Positions 27,419 to 40,949 of a DNA stretch of 64,000 nt are shown here, one piece after another. A program made the translations under genes and the position numbers. This stretch comes from Halichondria panicea (taxonomy: Eukaryota; Porifera; Demospongiae; Suberitida; Halichondriidae), in the NCBI RefSeq assembly GCF_963675165.1, contig NC_087378.1, positions 2,101,525-2,165,524 of the forward strand, in the 5' to 3' direction. Within the stretch, counting starts at the first letter, position 1. The number at the start of each line of letters is the position of its first letter. The notes beneath the pieces were generated by a model that saw only the letters and a list, made by a program, of their open reading frames with translations, made no database searches and was not told the DNA's origin.

Positions 27419-30400
27419 ATGTTGGCCCTAAGAAAACTACTAAACAAGCCCAAGGTTTGTCTATTTGCTGTGTATAGCTAGCTAGCTAGTCATACCAGTC
27501 AGTGAGTTCACACTGACCATGAGTTCACACTTCAACTGATGGTCAGTACTGAACTGCAGTGTCCTTGGTTTGTACTCATGGCTTACCTAATAATGCACCA
27601 TGCAGCTAGAGGAGGGCAGTCTTCTCTCTCTATTTTACTACTGCGATGTGGCTGTCAATACTCAAATGGAGGAGCTGAACAGACTCATGAGGACCTCCCC
27701 CGACAACTTGGACAGAAGGTATATACATACACACACACACACACACTACCCTTCATTACTTGACCACTGAATTACTCGACCACTGAATTACTCAACCACT
27801 GAACACAGTCACTAATAATTATTGTAGCTCTAGTACAGGTACAGTATTGTAGTCTGGCTATGTGCATTGCACACAGTACAGGTGCTAAGCGTACAGGTGC
27901 AGGATGCACAGTTTGTAGTGGTTTTGCTATGTGGGGTGTCTAAAGGAACTGTAACACAGTATTCCTACCTGGTGAATCATCAACCACACTAGGAAGCTTC
28001 TCAGAATGGCATGTTTTATCTTTAATTCCGTATTAGTGTTTGCATTGAATAGCCAGCCAAGAAACCAAACATTCCTCTTATGTCCTTTGCAGGTCGACTC
28101 TGATCCAGCACTTGAAGGAGTCTCAACACAACCTAATGACAGTCATCATGAATATTATGGATGAGGCCATTCCACAGAGGAGAGCTTCACGAGACTTCAG
28201 AGCAAAGTACCCCGATGATGTGTTACTGGATCAAATTAGTGGTGAGAGATCCAATACATTGTAAAAGGTATGAGGAATTTTTGTTGTGAGTTTGTGATGA
28301 AGATCACAGCAAAATGGTAAATCGATATCCCATCAGAAACCAGGTATTCTCATTGATGGTCCTCTTGGGAGTTAATTGTTTGGTAACTTTAGAGTCTGGA
28401 TTGGAAATGTTACCATTGTGGTTTCCCTGTTGTTTATCCTGTGTTGTGTGATTAGGGACCCAGGAACATTCACAATGAATAAAGGGGATACTGACTACCC
28501 AATGTTTATGTTGAAAGCTTTCTATACTGAGTACAAATGGACTGGGTTGAAAGTATTAACTGAATGTGGTTTGTCTGTTTTCCTTTCCCTGGATTCTTTG
28601 TTTGGGTATCTCTCAGAATCAGGCTACCTCAATAAACAAATTGTCCAGTTATCATAACTTAATGATGGATGAAAATAACCTGTGGTTTCCTCATTTTCAA
28701 TATTCCCACCCCCATCCCCCACATTCTTTTACTCCCTCCCCTTCATACACACACCCACAGGTCCAATCTGGTTTGGAGCAGAGGTGAGATTCAATTGATG
28801 TGTGTAGCTTTATTACGCTGTTTGTTGCTAAGGAGAGGGAGTAGGTGTTGGGTTCCCCTGCCCACACTTTGGCATTGGGGCATTGTAATGATCTGGTTAC
28901 GTATCAAAGAAGTGTTTGGGCAGCTAAGCTTATCCTGTCCACAGGAATAATTAACCATGTCTATTGTCTAGACCATCTTGAAGCATATATAATAATGAAC
29001 GATCCTGGCATGTTATAATTATTGTATTGCTGTGCTGTGAATGTAGCTAATAGCCCTGACAATGTGTCAAGCATAAACCATGTGATATTTGAATGCTCTA
29101 CCATAGTAACGAGTGTACTGTACATGTGCTCTCATAATGCCCCCTCCCCCCAATGCCTGTATTGACTAACTGTAGTATTTCTCAAATGCCAATTGTTTAA
29201 AGGAAGCTTGTGTACACACTGCATCCTCAGCTTCCCATTACTATTGTGCCAGCATTATAGAGCTCTTCCTTCACTGCCCGACACACACCCTTTGAGGTGG
29301 TGGTGCAGGGCACTTGAAAGTTTGTTTTGCACGATTGCATGCAGGATGTTACTTCATACTTAATTGTATTCATTGTATTCATAGCTCTGTATCCCAGCAA
29401 CAAAGCTCAAGGTTTCCATATGCTATGTGATAATCTTCCTGGTAGCTAGGTATCGCTAGGTATCTCTATGGACCATAGTGTAGAATTTTACATATTCTAT
29501 TATACTCTCACACTAATCACACACACCCACCACACACCACACACAGTGCATAGCAGCAGGCTCCCATATTGCAAATCACGAGTTGGAGTCCATTGAGTTG
29601 AGACCATACGCCATTCACATCTCCAAGAGCATGTCCAAAGTTAGGAGTGCACTGAGAGAACAGTGCTTCCTCAACAGAGCTGTGTACACAGACAGGGTGA
29701 GCTGAGTGCTTGCTCTCCTTAATTTGGGCAGATACACTAATTCTGATTAGTTAGTCTTTACTATTTATTTGGGATGGGATACTTTTGTCTGTATCCTATT
29801 GTGTAGTTGTATCTAGCTACTGTTTTTGGCTGTTCAATCCTTTGACTACTAACTACTACAAACTTCCCACCAATTATTAAGCTGTTATACAAACGTTTGT
29901 CTCTTTACAGTCTTGAATGCTTTGTAGTACTTGATTCATTAGCTTATAATAGCCTTGTACGTAGTGGTACATTTATTGAGGCTGTGTGTTGACCAAGTGA
30001 GAACAGCGTGCAGTCCTAAAGCAGGCACAAAGGGTGCCTTGAATTAAGTACATTGTCTTATACAACTCTTTTTTACCCTACAGCTGAAAGACAGGCTTCA
30101 AAGCTTTGACGAACTCTGGGCCGATTTTGAATTCAGGTGAGCACTTGTATATATAATATAATGATCTAATGCCTTTCCTATTGAACCTAAATACATATGA
30201 ATCAACTTTAAGGAATTGAAATGGTCTCTGACAATTAATGCTGACCCTTTAAGGTGGTAGGAATGACCTAATTCCCATTGGAGCCGATTGTGCAGACTAA
30301 GAGCATTGATGTGGATCAATGCCTAGTCACCTGTGCAAACACACACACTACTCTAACTTGAGCTCATTAATTGAGGTCTCGTAGAAATGTGTGTCCTTAG

Positions 30401-33400
30401 ATGCAGTCGAAAACAATCGTCAACTCTCTGACACACACACATGCACACTTAATACAGGTATGTGGGTCTAATGTGCAACGTCAAGTCAGAGCTTCAGTAC
30501 CTGCACCAGCAAGACGTGGTGGTCCTGTTCTGTGAATCAACACTAAGGTATGTGTTGTGTTCCTGGTTATGAAAACCCCTATGACATTTCTTACCAATGA
30601 CTGACTGTATAGCTGTTGTTTTGTGTACACGTGTATCTAAATTCCCTGAATAAGACTTATAAAGAGCAATATGTAATGGTTCAGTTGTGCTACCTTTCCA
30701 AGAATACATTTGTTCTCAATCACTTCCTACCCATGTTGGATACACATTATCCTGTTGAGAAACATTAAAAATACTCCATAATTTTGTCTGCAGGGCCATT
30801 AAACTGAAGTACCTGACGTACTCCATGATTGAGATGATGGACCCCAGTGCCATGTTTGCTATACCCCGACTGGCAATATTCTGGTGAGACCACCTCACAC
30901 ACACCCTAACACAGTAGTACTACTGATAGTCCAATTACATGTATAATCATAGTAATTATACCAATTGAGCATGCACACAAGTACCACATACATGTACATC
31001 ACCCTACCCCCCCCCCCCCCCCCCCTTCTCTGTGCCTGCAGTGGTCTGGTGGTGTACCCTGACGGACCTTTGGATCCCTCACGGGCACAGAAGGATATGC
31101 CTCCATTTTTCAGGGCTTACAGACAACTACTCACCAGAATCAAGTATGTTAATTAATGCAATAACCTCCTTGATTGTAATGTACATGTACATGTACTTGT
31201 ACTTGTACTTTAATAGAATCAGGTAACAATTAAACACCATTGTGTATATTGCCAATAATTATTGTAGATTGGAATATCATTTTGGCAGTCATCATGTCTA
31301 CATTGAGATATAATGTAATCAGCAAAATTTCCAACTCAGATCACTTACTAATTAGCCTTTGAATTACTACATTATTTATTGTTGTACGAATTACACCTGG
31401 TCTGTACATGTATACGTATTATCATAGAATTATGTATACAGAAATTATATCATGCTACAACTATTAGTTGTCATTCATGCATTAGCCTATTCTTCTCACT
31501 TTAGAGAGCTGTTGGGGCACTTGAATGAGGAGCAGCTGGCCATACTAGAGAAAGCATTGTGCAGTGCGGAAGGACTTGGAACACTCAAGAGGAACGCAGC
31601 CAAAAAAAACCCATCGAAAAAAGTACCCCAGGCCGCTTCACCAAACACCGTGTCAGATGCTAGCAGAGAGACTACACCAGAATCAGTAGAACAGTCCTAT
31701 AGTCTGGACTCAAGGGACACCACCACCACCGTGTTTGAGCCTGCTCCAGTCAACAGCGAACAAGATAAGGAGCAACACGACGACGGTGCACACGCCACCT
31801 CCATGTTGGTTACCGAGGAGACACCGTTTCCACGACTCGGAGATCATGAGCCAATTCCCAACGACCTGCCCTCATCTTCAACCCCCCTCCCCACCCTGGA
31901 GGCCGCTGCTGTCAGCCAACTAGCCCCCCAGATAGCATCTAGCCCTGCAACAAAATCTAAAAGTGGCAAGAAGAGACATTCCGGCCCTGCTGGCTTCCCT
32001 AGTGCAGAGGATCTGATGCACAGACTGTTTCTTGGAATATCAGGAGTTGCAGATCAACTGCAGACAAACCACGCGAGAGATTTGCGAGTGATTCTGAAGC
32101 ACGTGTTTACCGGATGTCAGGAGCCGGATGACGAGTTTGTGGAGGTGGGCAGACTGGAGGAGTGTGTGAGGGCGGAGCCTTGCACCCCCGAGCCTGAGTC
32201 CCCTCTCATCACTGCATCACAGAGTGAGTAGGGTGTTTAGTTGAGCAGCATGTGTAATACAAATAGCTGATTATGACTGCTAGTGCCAGGCTTTGTTGAG
32301 TATACTAGCACTACTTCGAAATTTACATCCAGCTAGTAGTACCCAATTGTGCACTTTTACTGTGTCCTCTACTCCTATAGGGTTCAGTTTCACTTTGGCT
32401 AGTATGAGGGGTGATGAGAGTAGTCCTAACTGGGTACCAGACTCGGATGCTGCCAGCTGCTCTGGTTGTGTGGAGAGGTTCTCCTGGAGGAAGAGAAGAC
32501 ACCACTGCAGAAACTGTGGAAAGGTATGTGGCTAGTGTTTCAGCTCTGTGGTAGGATGAGGTTGGATGCCTCAATGGGGTGTATTTGTTTTGTGGCCCAG
32601 GGGGATATGGACTATGTGTGGGTGATAACATTGTCTAGACCAGAAGGAGGCTCTGATATTGAACAGATTGAGTGGGGTGTAGTAATTGGACAGGATGGAC
32701 TGGTTGAGGGGGTGTTACCCCTGGGAAGCTTTTGTATGTGTCCACCACATGAGACTAATTTAATCTTCCTGCACTCCCAAACAACTCAATAGAGATCATT
32801 TGCTATTTCCTGTACTAGTAAATATCCTTCAATGGAGAAGGAAGCTAGAGGTATCTATAGGTGCATCAAATTGCATTTTAAAGAATGATGACTATGTTTA
32901 CTTATGGGTCCTCCTCCTGTAATTGCAGCCTGTGAAGTACATAGTACAGAGGGTTATTCATAATTAGATTAAACTGGTAGCTACGAACTATTGGTCTACC
33001 GTCTCCCAGACAGTCACATACCAATGTTGTTTCTATAGTCTCATGTGATTGTAACACTACTTCCACTCCCTAGTGACTGCTAGTACTCCCTCTGCTTCAT
33101 TGTGTTCCCCTGCATAGCAACAGGTCTCCGCTACAATGAGATTAGATCTAGATTGATAACTCATGGGTATTTAGTTACAGTTCACAGAACTAGGGGTTAC
33201 CAGAATCTATGACATCGTTCAGCTTGTTATTACAATTCTCCCCACTTAGTGGCGGCACTGTGATCGAAAGTTTTGTTTATTTGTTTAGCTATTTTGGGGA
33301 CTGGCAGTTATTAATCAATTCTTGCTAATTGCTATCGTAACTGGAAGCTGTTGTACATCCATCGCTCCCACACATTATTTACGTGCAGGTCATGATATCC

Positions 33401-33708
33401 CCATTCACACCTAACTTCCTTATCATATATATATAGTTTTGGGGAGTTCTTAAATATGATTTATATGTATACCACACTACATGACTGTAGACAGTACTGT
33501 AGGAATGTAATACGCTTGTTAGATTACACTGACCCCCCCTCCCCCTTCCCTGCAGATTGTGTGCTCTCGATGTTCACGTCACAGTCTCCCTTTACCCCAC
33601 TACGGAATCACAAAGCCAGTACGAGTTTGTACCGGGTGTTACATCAGCAAACTGGGGGAGGTCTCCCGACAAATCACGCCTCTCTCTCAATCCATGCACG
33701 TCCAATAA
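27419..33708 (+). CDS. ZFYVE28: Lateral signaling target protein 2 homolog (ZFYVE28)
   Basis: A 606-residue endosomal FYVE protein in 12 exons: 27419-27454, 27606-27718, 28093-28241, 28761-28783, 29547-29696, 30084-30136, 30458-30547, 30794-30883, 31042-31143, 31505-32223, 32381-32523, 33556-33708. The N-terminal LST2 domain (about 1-290) matches family landmarks: [27 protein letters not shown], the split motif [33 protein letters not shown] and [12 protein letters not shown] disordered Ser/Thr/Pro region follows. Then comes the conserved [19 protein letters not shown] helix and a C-terminal FYVE finger (about 525-590) with [19 protein letters not shown] and RVCTGCY. Those residues predict PI3P binding. 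LST2 promotes EGF-receptor down-regulation in worm and human. The intron at 32524-33555 (about 1 kb) shows no other feature. Start chosen at [12 protein letters not shown], matching the family N terminus. Confidence 0.95.
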
Positions 33709-34066
33709 GCTGGCACAAACTTTGAACTGACCAAATTACTTATCAGCATCAATACTCATCTCATTGATTAATTAATTGTCCCACATCACAATTCAGCAAA
33801 ACCCAAATTTATTTGTCGTTCACAAATAATATTCAACACAAATTTTATTGATGAGCAGCCAAGTGGGTATATACATGGCATATAAGAGCATTCGATAATA
33901 GGGTTAAACAAGGTGATAGATATGTAGAGAAAATAACGGGAAAATTTATAATTGCGGATTGCTTATATATACGTAACAGATCAGGGTGGCTTGATAGTGA
34001 CTTTTGCTTTGGTAACCCTTGATGATAGTTGATGCTGATCTGCATAACACACAAACAAACTCACTT

Positions 34067-36104
34067 TCAATAAGGATGGTATCGACTGTTGCACATGTTA
34101 CCATGATAACGATTATATTCGGCACGAGAAGGGTCATGAAATCTAGTGTGATAGGGGTTATGATCAGGCTGAAATCCAGTGGGATAGGGGTTATGATCGG
34201 ACTGAAATCCAGTGGGGTAGGGGTTTTGAACATGATGATAATCAGTATGAAAGGGATGATAGTGACTATGGTGAAACGGTTTAGCGGGACCACAGTCCCA
34301 GTGTCCACGTTCCGACACACCTTGCTGGGTTAATGGTGGTGCCCTCCAGTTAGTGTCATTATCACTCCTTCCTCGACGTCTGTCCCACCCTCGATTCAAG
34401 TGACCTGTCTCTTTCGTATGATGGGGGTGGGTGCACTCTTGTGGTTTGTGTGGAGAGGGTCTTGGACGTGGGTGTTTACGGTGTACTGTGTTATGATGCT
34501 GGTGTGGTGGTCGTGTCTCCTGCGGTGGGGGAGGTCGACTCCTTGAGGGTGCTGAAGGAGACCTATACACAAACATCGCATTATACATAATAGCAGCAAA
34601 GTTAATACATCAGTTGGCCTACCTCTTTCTAAGGGGTTCCAGATACTTCTTCATCACATGACCACGGGCCTCTTGAACTTCTATGAGGGAGAGTTATAGA
34701 TCAAACACAAAATTAATGCTAACGGATTGGAATTTAGTGTAAGGGAAACTCACTTCTGATTGCTCTATCTGCAGTGAAGCTTTTCTCCTGCATCAAGTAC
34801 CTGTGTGTACAAAGATGGTCAGTTACCACACAATACTGAGTATTGGTGTACCTGCACAATAGGTAGCCTGTCCTGTTGACTCCGTGGGTACAGTGAACAG
34901 CCACTACAGTCCGGGGGTCATCACTGGAGTTGAGGCTCTCCTTTAAAGCAGATGCAAACCTGGAGATGATAATCAAGCAACAATTACAATGGAGAACTCA
35001 GAACATTTCTACATCAATGGCTGTTTTTACTCAACACAGAACGTTTCTACATCAATGGCTGTTTTTACTCAACACAGAATGTTTCTACATCAATGGCTGT
35101 TTTTACACTACAATACAGAGAGTTTCTACACATCAATGGCTGTTTTTACTCAACACACAGAACGTTTCTACATCAATGGCTGTTTTTACTCTACTGTAGT
35201 AGTAACAATACAGATGTTTTGACATCAATGGCTCTTTTCACTCTAAAGTTTCTACATAAATACCTGCAGTATATGTCATCACTGGGTACCACTTTACCAG
35301 GGCATTTGATCTTGATATGCGTCACCCCTGCGTCCTCAAATTCCTGTACACAAGAAAACAAAGGCAGGTACTCAGGGATGTACCCACACTCGTCGTTGGT
35401 ACTAACCACCTCTAGACAAAAAACCAACCTCTGGTCTATTTACTACATAAAAGGTCAAATTGAGATTAAGGATCGAAAATAGAGCCACACCAATTCCAAA
35501 ATTCTGGGTACATCATTGGGTACTGACTACACAGTGTGTGTCTCATTGGCATGCTTACAGCACTGCTGTAGTATCGGTTAGTGTAGGTGAGGTCAATAAT
35601 AGCGGAGAGTTTGAGACCCTTATCAGTCAAAGCATCCATCAGCTGCTGAGGAGTGAATCTGGAGAATAAAGCACACATTAATGATATCTAAATCACAAGA
35701 AAACTTACTCATCCTCTGTACACACTCCAAAATCATATTTTGTCCAACTTTTACTTTGGGGACGACCATTGTTGAACTCCTGTTGTGTGTACGTTTATAT
35801 GGAGTATGTTTACCCGTACTAAAATTAATGTCGCATACTTTTTTGAGTGGCGTCTTTACTGCAATTATTCTAGTTCCTGGTATGACCTCCCCGTATCGAG
35901 TATAGTCAAACCACCTGAATGTGTGAGTTTATAATAATAATATACACCCACTATTATAAACTTGAGCAAAAGGTTTGTATCAAAAGTGTGACTGTCTAGT
36001 GACTCTGTGTATTTCAAAAGGTATACTCCTCACTCTTCGGGAACTGTGAGACTTCCTGGAAATCTTCTATAGGTGTCAACAGCAGGGGAGGCTCCTTCAG
36101 CCAT
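34067..36104 (-). CDS. DUSP11: DUSP11/PIR1-like RNA 5'-phosphatase
   Basis: A 368-residue member of the cysteine-phosphatase group related to mRNA-capping triphosphatases. DUSP11 removes 5' phosphates from RNA rather than protein. Exons: 36034-36104, 35839-35914, 35709-35779, 35559-35658, 35264-35343, 34852-34959, 34754-34800, 34623-34680, 34067-34562. Landmarks: W-F-D-Y...VIPGTRIIAVKTPL, IIDLTYTNRYY and the catalytic loop VHCTHGVNRTGYLLCRY. The nucleophile is about Cys156 and the phosphate-binding Arg about Arg162, so it is predicted active. The C-terminal exon is Pro/His/Arg/Tyr-rich, as in DUSP11. It holds three tandem 11-residue units (NPYPTGFQSDH, NPYPTGFQPDH, NPYHTRFHD) from a 33-bp DNA repeat. 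Head-to-head with the TTC31-like gene and tail-to-tail with LST2 (358 bp between stops). Confidence 0.9.
35001..35260. repeat. Minisatellite in DUSP11 intron
   Basis: About six tandem units of 36-42 bp around TTTCTACATCAATGGCTGTT and TTTACTCAACACAGAA. Later units are more divergent. They create artefactual repetitive open frames on the plus strand, but this is an intron of the minus-strand gene. Confidence 0.85.
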
Positions 36105-36319
36105 TACATACAACAGGACCAAAGACTGACTGAGAATAGGTAATTGTCGTTCACATAGCCTACTGATATCAGGTCGTCAATGTTATAAGCTGTAAAACGT
36201 GAACATGTGACAGTTTTAGGGGGGAGGTACAACTATTGAATTCTGAACAACAAGCTATTAAAAAGAGAAGCTAGTTCTGGACATTTGGTTAACCAAGGAG
36301 CAGTCCCTCACCATTACCA
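36105..36319. promoter_or_regulatory. Probable bidirectional promoter between DUSP11 and TTC31-like genes
   Basis: 215 bp between divergent start codons, without another gene or an evident TATA box. Both neighbours look RNA-related. Shared control is inferred from spacing. Confidence 0.5.
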
Positions 36320-39300
36320 ATGAGTCTCACACGCCATGAGGCTCTGGAAGTACTGGGCTTGGGGGATGGTAGGTTACAACATTTTTCATACATAAATACA
36401 GGGTGTGTCTCATGCTTTGTCTGTGTTTCTAGAATCTACTGATCAGGATATAAAAGACCGATTCAAGCAACTGGCTCTCAAATGGCATCCCGACAAGAAT
36501 CCCGAAGACCCAAAGGCAGCAGAGGAGGTACAAGAGTGTGTGCGTTTAGTTCTTTAATGTGTAGAAGCACTATAAACACTAGACGCCCTTGTAAGGGCAA
36601 AGGTAGATCTAATAAAATTCAATTGACTGTACAGTATATACATTTTGTGTTTGTAATATGCAGAAGTTCCAGAAGCTGTCTGCAGCGTACAGTCACTTGA
36701 AACACGAAGACAAAGAAGACGAGGATACCTACGATGCTGTAAGTGTGCTTTGTCGTTTGTCATATTCAATAATGTGCCACTCCTAACAGGTCTCTCTTGC
36801 AGAACTACTTATAGAGTTATTTGGAAGTAAGTTTAACATACATACCCCGTGTCAGGGTTTCATTTAGGATTAAAAGTTGGGGGGAAGGTTTATTACGCAC
36901 GCCGCAAAATGTTTGGCCACTCCCACATTTGGTTACCACACCCCCTATTACATGCTAGTGCATCACAGTAGATCTAGTTACATATTGCCCATCATACTAA
37001 TGTGACATACGAATGTGATGATGTCATTATTCTACAAACATTTTGAGGGGGAAGGTTTACCCCTGCCCCGCCCACTAGATGAAACCCAGCGTGTTAGCAG
37101 GGTTTCATATTCGTATGTGTGAGGAAGATAGAATATACATATAGGTAACCTTTTTGAATGACAGGTTAGTCAATTCAATAGCAAAGGTTGAAAATCGATA
37201 AAGGCGTGATAGTTTCCTGTTGTATTAATGTTAAAAGTGTATTATTTTGCCCCCTCCCCAGGGAGACGCTTCATGTTTGAACCTACACCGAGCCCCTCCT
37301 GCACATGTTTCTACTGTACCTTGAACTCTGAGTGGAAACAAGATAGACAAGAGATGATGGAGGAGGAGAAGAAGAAAGAATACATCAGAGACTATCATGA
37401 GGCCACTGCAAAGTGTGTGCTCTACTCTTTTGAGTTTGTCTGGTCCCCTTGTTTTGAGCTTAGAAATACCTCTTCTCTTCTCCCTCTCTCTTTCTTTGTT
37501 TCATAGAAGCCTAATTGATTATGTTTCCTATGCCTTTTGATTAATTTTAGTCTCTAGTTGTATAGAGGAGTATATCAGTGTGAAGTTGACATTACTTGTG
37601 TTCTGTGGTGCCTGTTTTTGTTCAATTGTGAGGCCTCCATTTGTCCTCCCACACTCCACCCATACACACTTTCTCCCCACACACACTCTCCCTCCACCCA
37701 TGCACACACTTCCCCCACCCACTCCACCCACACACTCACAGAGTTATTGGAGATCACTTAGTTAAACAGTTCGCAGATAAACTCTATAACAATTTCAACC
37801 AGCCAAGCCGTATGAATAGGAAAGGTAGTTCACAGAACTTGTTATTTACAGTAAGTGTATTTTTGATCCTGTGTTGACTTACAGGCAGTGATACTGCTCA
37901 AGTTAAAGTCAGCTCAGAAGTGAGTTAGTTGAGACCTACATGTAGGTTGCTTTGTGGCTGTAACTAATACCGTGTACTGTATAGGAAGCCAGTCGTAATG
38001 CAAAGCAGTTGTTAGAAGCCGAAGAAAAAGAAGAGAGAGATAAAGAGAAGAAAAGAGAAAGGAATAAGAAGGTTATACTCGGATTTGTGTTAATTTACGG
38101 CTAAGTTGTGTATTTATAATAATTTTTTTTTGTAACTTCTGATCTTTTTCTGTAGAAGAAAGAAGCTAAGAAGAAAAGGAAAGCAGTAAGTTAAGTAACT
38201 ACACATGATGATATATACATTGCCCTCCCCCCCTTAAACACAGAGCGCTGCCAAGGCTACAAAAAATGACTCTGCTGCTGTTCAAGACGAAGATAGCGGC
38301 CCAGAAGAGCCAGAAGGAGGTGCAGATGATGAGGTGTGGATGATGACTGTGCGATATGTTTATATCAGCATTCTCATCTGATCCACCCCTCTAGTTTGAT
38401 GTGACAAGTGCATTCATAGCTCGAGCCAGCAAGAAGCAATCATCCACCGTGAACACCAAGCCACGCCCACCAAGGGATGCCTCCCCATTTACTAGTAATG
38501 GAACTGTTAGTAGTACCAGTCTACAGTCTAACGAAGGGGCGGAGCAGTCTCTCCCCCTCATCCGCGATCCAGAGGTTAGGCCTGATTTCGGTATTCTACA
38601 TTGACGCGTACACTAAATAGTTTATAAATACATGATTGTTTACATTTGCATATGAGAGACAAAGTTAAATGTATCTCTTCGTACAAAGGGTTGGTGTTTT
38701 AATGTACACATCCTTCACCACCCCTCCCCCACACTACATACAGACTATGGAGAATGATTTGGCTCAGAGTCGAAAGCTAGCCTCCCTGGGTAATCGAGCT
38801 GCCAAAGACGGTCATTTTGGTGAGGCTGTGAGAAGGTACACAGAGGCCATTGCACTGTACCCCTACGATCACAGGTAAGGGGTGTTCAGTTATGGCTGAT
38901 CTTCAAAAGAAAGTTTACAACTTGTTTTACATGTGTATTATTTGTTGTCTTGCTTAGATATTTTGGAAACAGATCTTTCTGCTACGACTTTCTCCAGAAC
39001 TACACAAGGTGATTGTTGTGATCCCTTTTCATGGTATTAAATCACCCCCCCCCCCCCCCCCACCTCCTGCAGTGCCTTAGAAGATGCCAACAGAGCCATA
39101 GCGTTGGATGTTACATGGGCCAAGGGATATTATCGTAGAGGAAGAGCCTACGCGGGACTTAAGGTAGGGACCATTAATTTCCTTTGTTGCTTACTATCCT
39201 CACACTCTTGTAGAGGTTGGAGCTATCAGAGGGATCGTACATTCAGGCGCTCAAGTGTGACCCTCAGTACAAAGATGCCGAAGACGAGCTGTTCAAGATT

Positions 39301-40492
39301 CGAGTGGAGCAGCTAGTGGTGTGTGTGTGGAGTGTGGGTGTGCAGGCGGGTGTGTGATGTTTTCACAGTTAGCAGAATGTACTGTATAGTGTACGTACAA
39401 TAATACATTCTTCTGTTTCTCTCTCAGGGTATGGGTTTTCCCCCTGAACTCTGTGAGCCAGCTGTGAAAGAATTTGGATCAGTTCAATCTTCCATTGAGG
39501 CTATACTAGCTGGAAAAGGTACTAGAAAACTATAAAGTTTTCTTTATGAATTTGACCCACTCTTACGTGCAGTTGTGGCCACTTCCACCGTGGCTAACGG
39601 GTACCACCCTGACCCCCCACCGTCAGACCCCCCACAGTCGAAGCAGTCGCGAGAGAGGTATAAGCTTCCCCCCAGAATGCAAGTACGTGCCAGTCAGCCT
39701 CAACCTCCCCCCTCACCACCAAGAAAAGAGAAGTCAAGGTATACGCTTACACTGCTTGCACCTCATGGCACAAACATTGTCTAGCACTTCTTTAATTATT
39801 GGTTGAATTTTAATATTTTCTGAAACAGTGGTGGCCTTGAGAAACGATCTCTATGGGTTGGCAACATCACATCCGATGATATCACTGAGGAAATGATGTC
39901 TGATCTGTTCAAACCGTGAGTGTGAAATATGTATTTGATGTACTTAATTAAGGACCCCCCGTTCCCTTCAGATTCGGTGAGATAGTGTCTGTGAGGCTCC
40001 TCCCGGCACGCCGCTGTGCCTTCGTGAACTTCCTAAAAGTATCCTCTGCTGCAAAGGCTCTCGAGAAATTACAGGTGAGATTGCTTTGTCGAGAGAGTGG
40101 CTCTGCTCTGTTCAAACTATGTTTTTACTGTACAGGGCTACCATCTTGGAGGAAACTACCTTCTTCTGCGTTATCCTGAGATGAGCAACAAAAACCCTTA
40201 CATGCTAAAGTAAGTCATTATTTTATACGTTCAGTATCTCTAATTTCTAACTAAGGTGACCAATAGTATGCATTTTGCCCGCGCAATACCTATAATTTTA
40301 TTGTCAGATGTCATTGTACTCTCCACGACACTAACCCCCCCCCCCACACACCCTCATAGCCTCAAGAAGCCCGGGCCTGTGAACGGTACTGAGTGTTACT
40401 ATTGGAGAACCACCGGTTGTCAGTTTGGTATCCAGTGTCGCTACGAGCACCTACCAGAGAACAAGGGGGTTGACCTGCCTACCATGGTGTAA
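36320..40492 (+). CDS. TTC31-like multidomain protein: J domain, TPR, UBA, RRM and CCCH finger
   Basis: A 647-residue protein in 21 exons: 36320-36368, 36433-36527, 36664-36738, 36790-36826, 37262-37412, 37742-37824, 37885-37919, 37985-38071, 38156-38185, 38244-38333, 38395-38574, 38744-38874, 38958-39008, 39073-39163, 39214-39318, 39428-39518, 39573-39738, 39829-39915, 39972-40074, 40136-40209, 40360-40492. Domains in order: J domain (1-75; helix II then HPD in LALKWHPDKNP); a Cys-containing segment (CTCFYC, about 100); a Lys/Glu-rich coil (175-215); three TPR-like units (305-430; FGEAVRRYTEAIALYP, YFGNRSFCYDFL); a UBA-like helix set (GMGFPPELCEPAV, about 431-460); an RRM (about 520-605; LWVGNI, RRCAFVNF); and a CCCH finger (C-x7-C-x5-C-x3-H, ECYYWRTTGCQFGIQCRYEH). 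The coil plus TPR part resembles vertebrate TTC31. The whole suggests a chaperone adaptor acting on RNA or RNP; that role is inference. Confidence 0.85.
36853..37089. mobile_element. MITE-like element with CAGGGTTTCAT ends
   Basis: 237 bp in an intron of the TTC31-like gene. The left end reads CAGGGTTTCATTTAGGA; the right end on the opposite strand reads CTGGGTTTCATCTAGTGGG. It is non-coding. A further CAGGGTTTCATAT lies just beyond the right end. Its termini resemble those of the element at 4702-4845. Confidence 0.5.
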
Positions 40493-40949
40493 CAATTTAA
40501 AATAATAGATATTGACTGGATAAGCCCTTATAATAATTGCTGAAATTTTTGCATTGTAAAATGTTATAACTAAAATATAGCTGAGACATTTGAACAGCTA
40601 AACTATCCTGTTTTATTGTGTTAATTGGCATTATACATGTAGCTCTTGCTAATTTGTATCAATTGTCGCCTTTATATATACCAATGAACTTGTGTTTACT
40701 TCAAAATGATGAAAGATTATAATTGTTATACCCTCAAATTAATTGTGGGGGTCATGTTTCAATGGGAGTTATTTATACAGCAGTGCAACAAACTAAACAC
40801 AAGAATAGAGATGAAGTGTGATGTGATGTAATAATAAGTAATCCAGCACCTGACAGTGGACAATGTTGCCTGGTTTGCATGTGACTGAGTACCATGTACA
40901 ATTGTACAAAATGTGTAAAAAGATGACATCATAGTAATGTACCCTAAGG

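Noticed and set aside
28376-28950. Open frames within the LST2 intron between exons 3 and 4
   Set aside because: They have intron composition and no conserved motif, and flanking exons splice cleanly around them.
34930-35482. Plus-strand frames encoding a repeated NVSTSMAVFTQ-like peptide
   Set aside because: They arise from the minisatellite in the DUSP11 intron on the other strand. They have no start context, no domain and no splice support.
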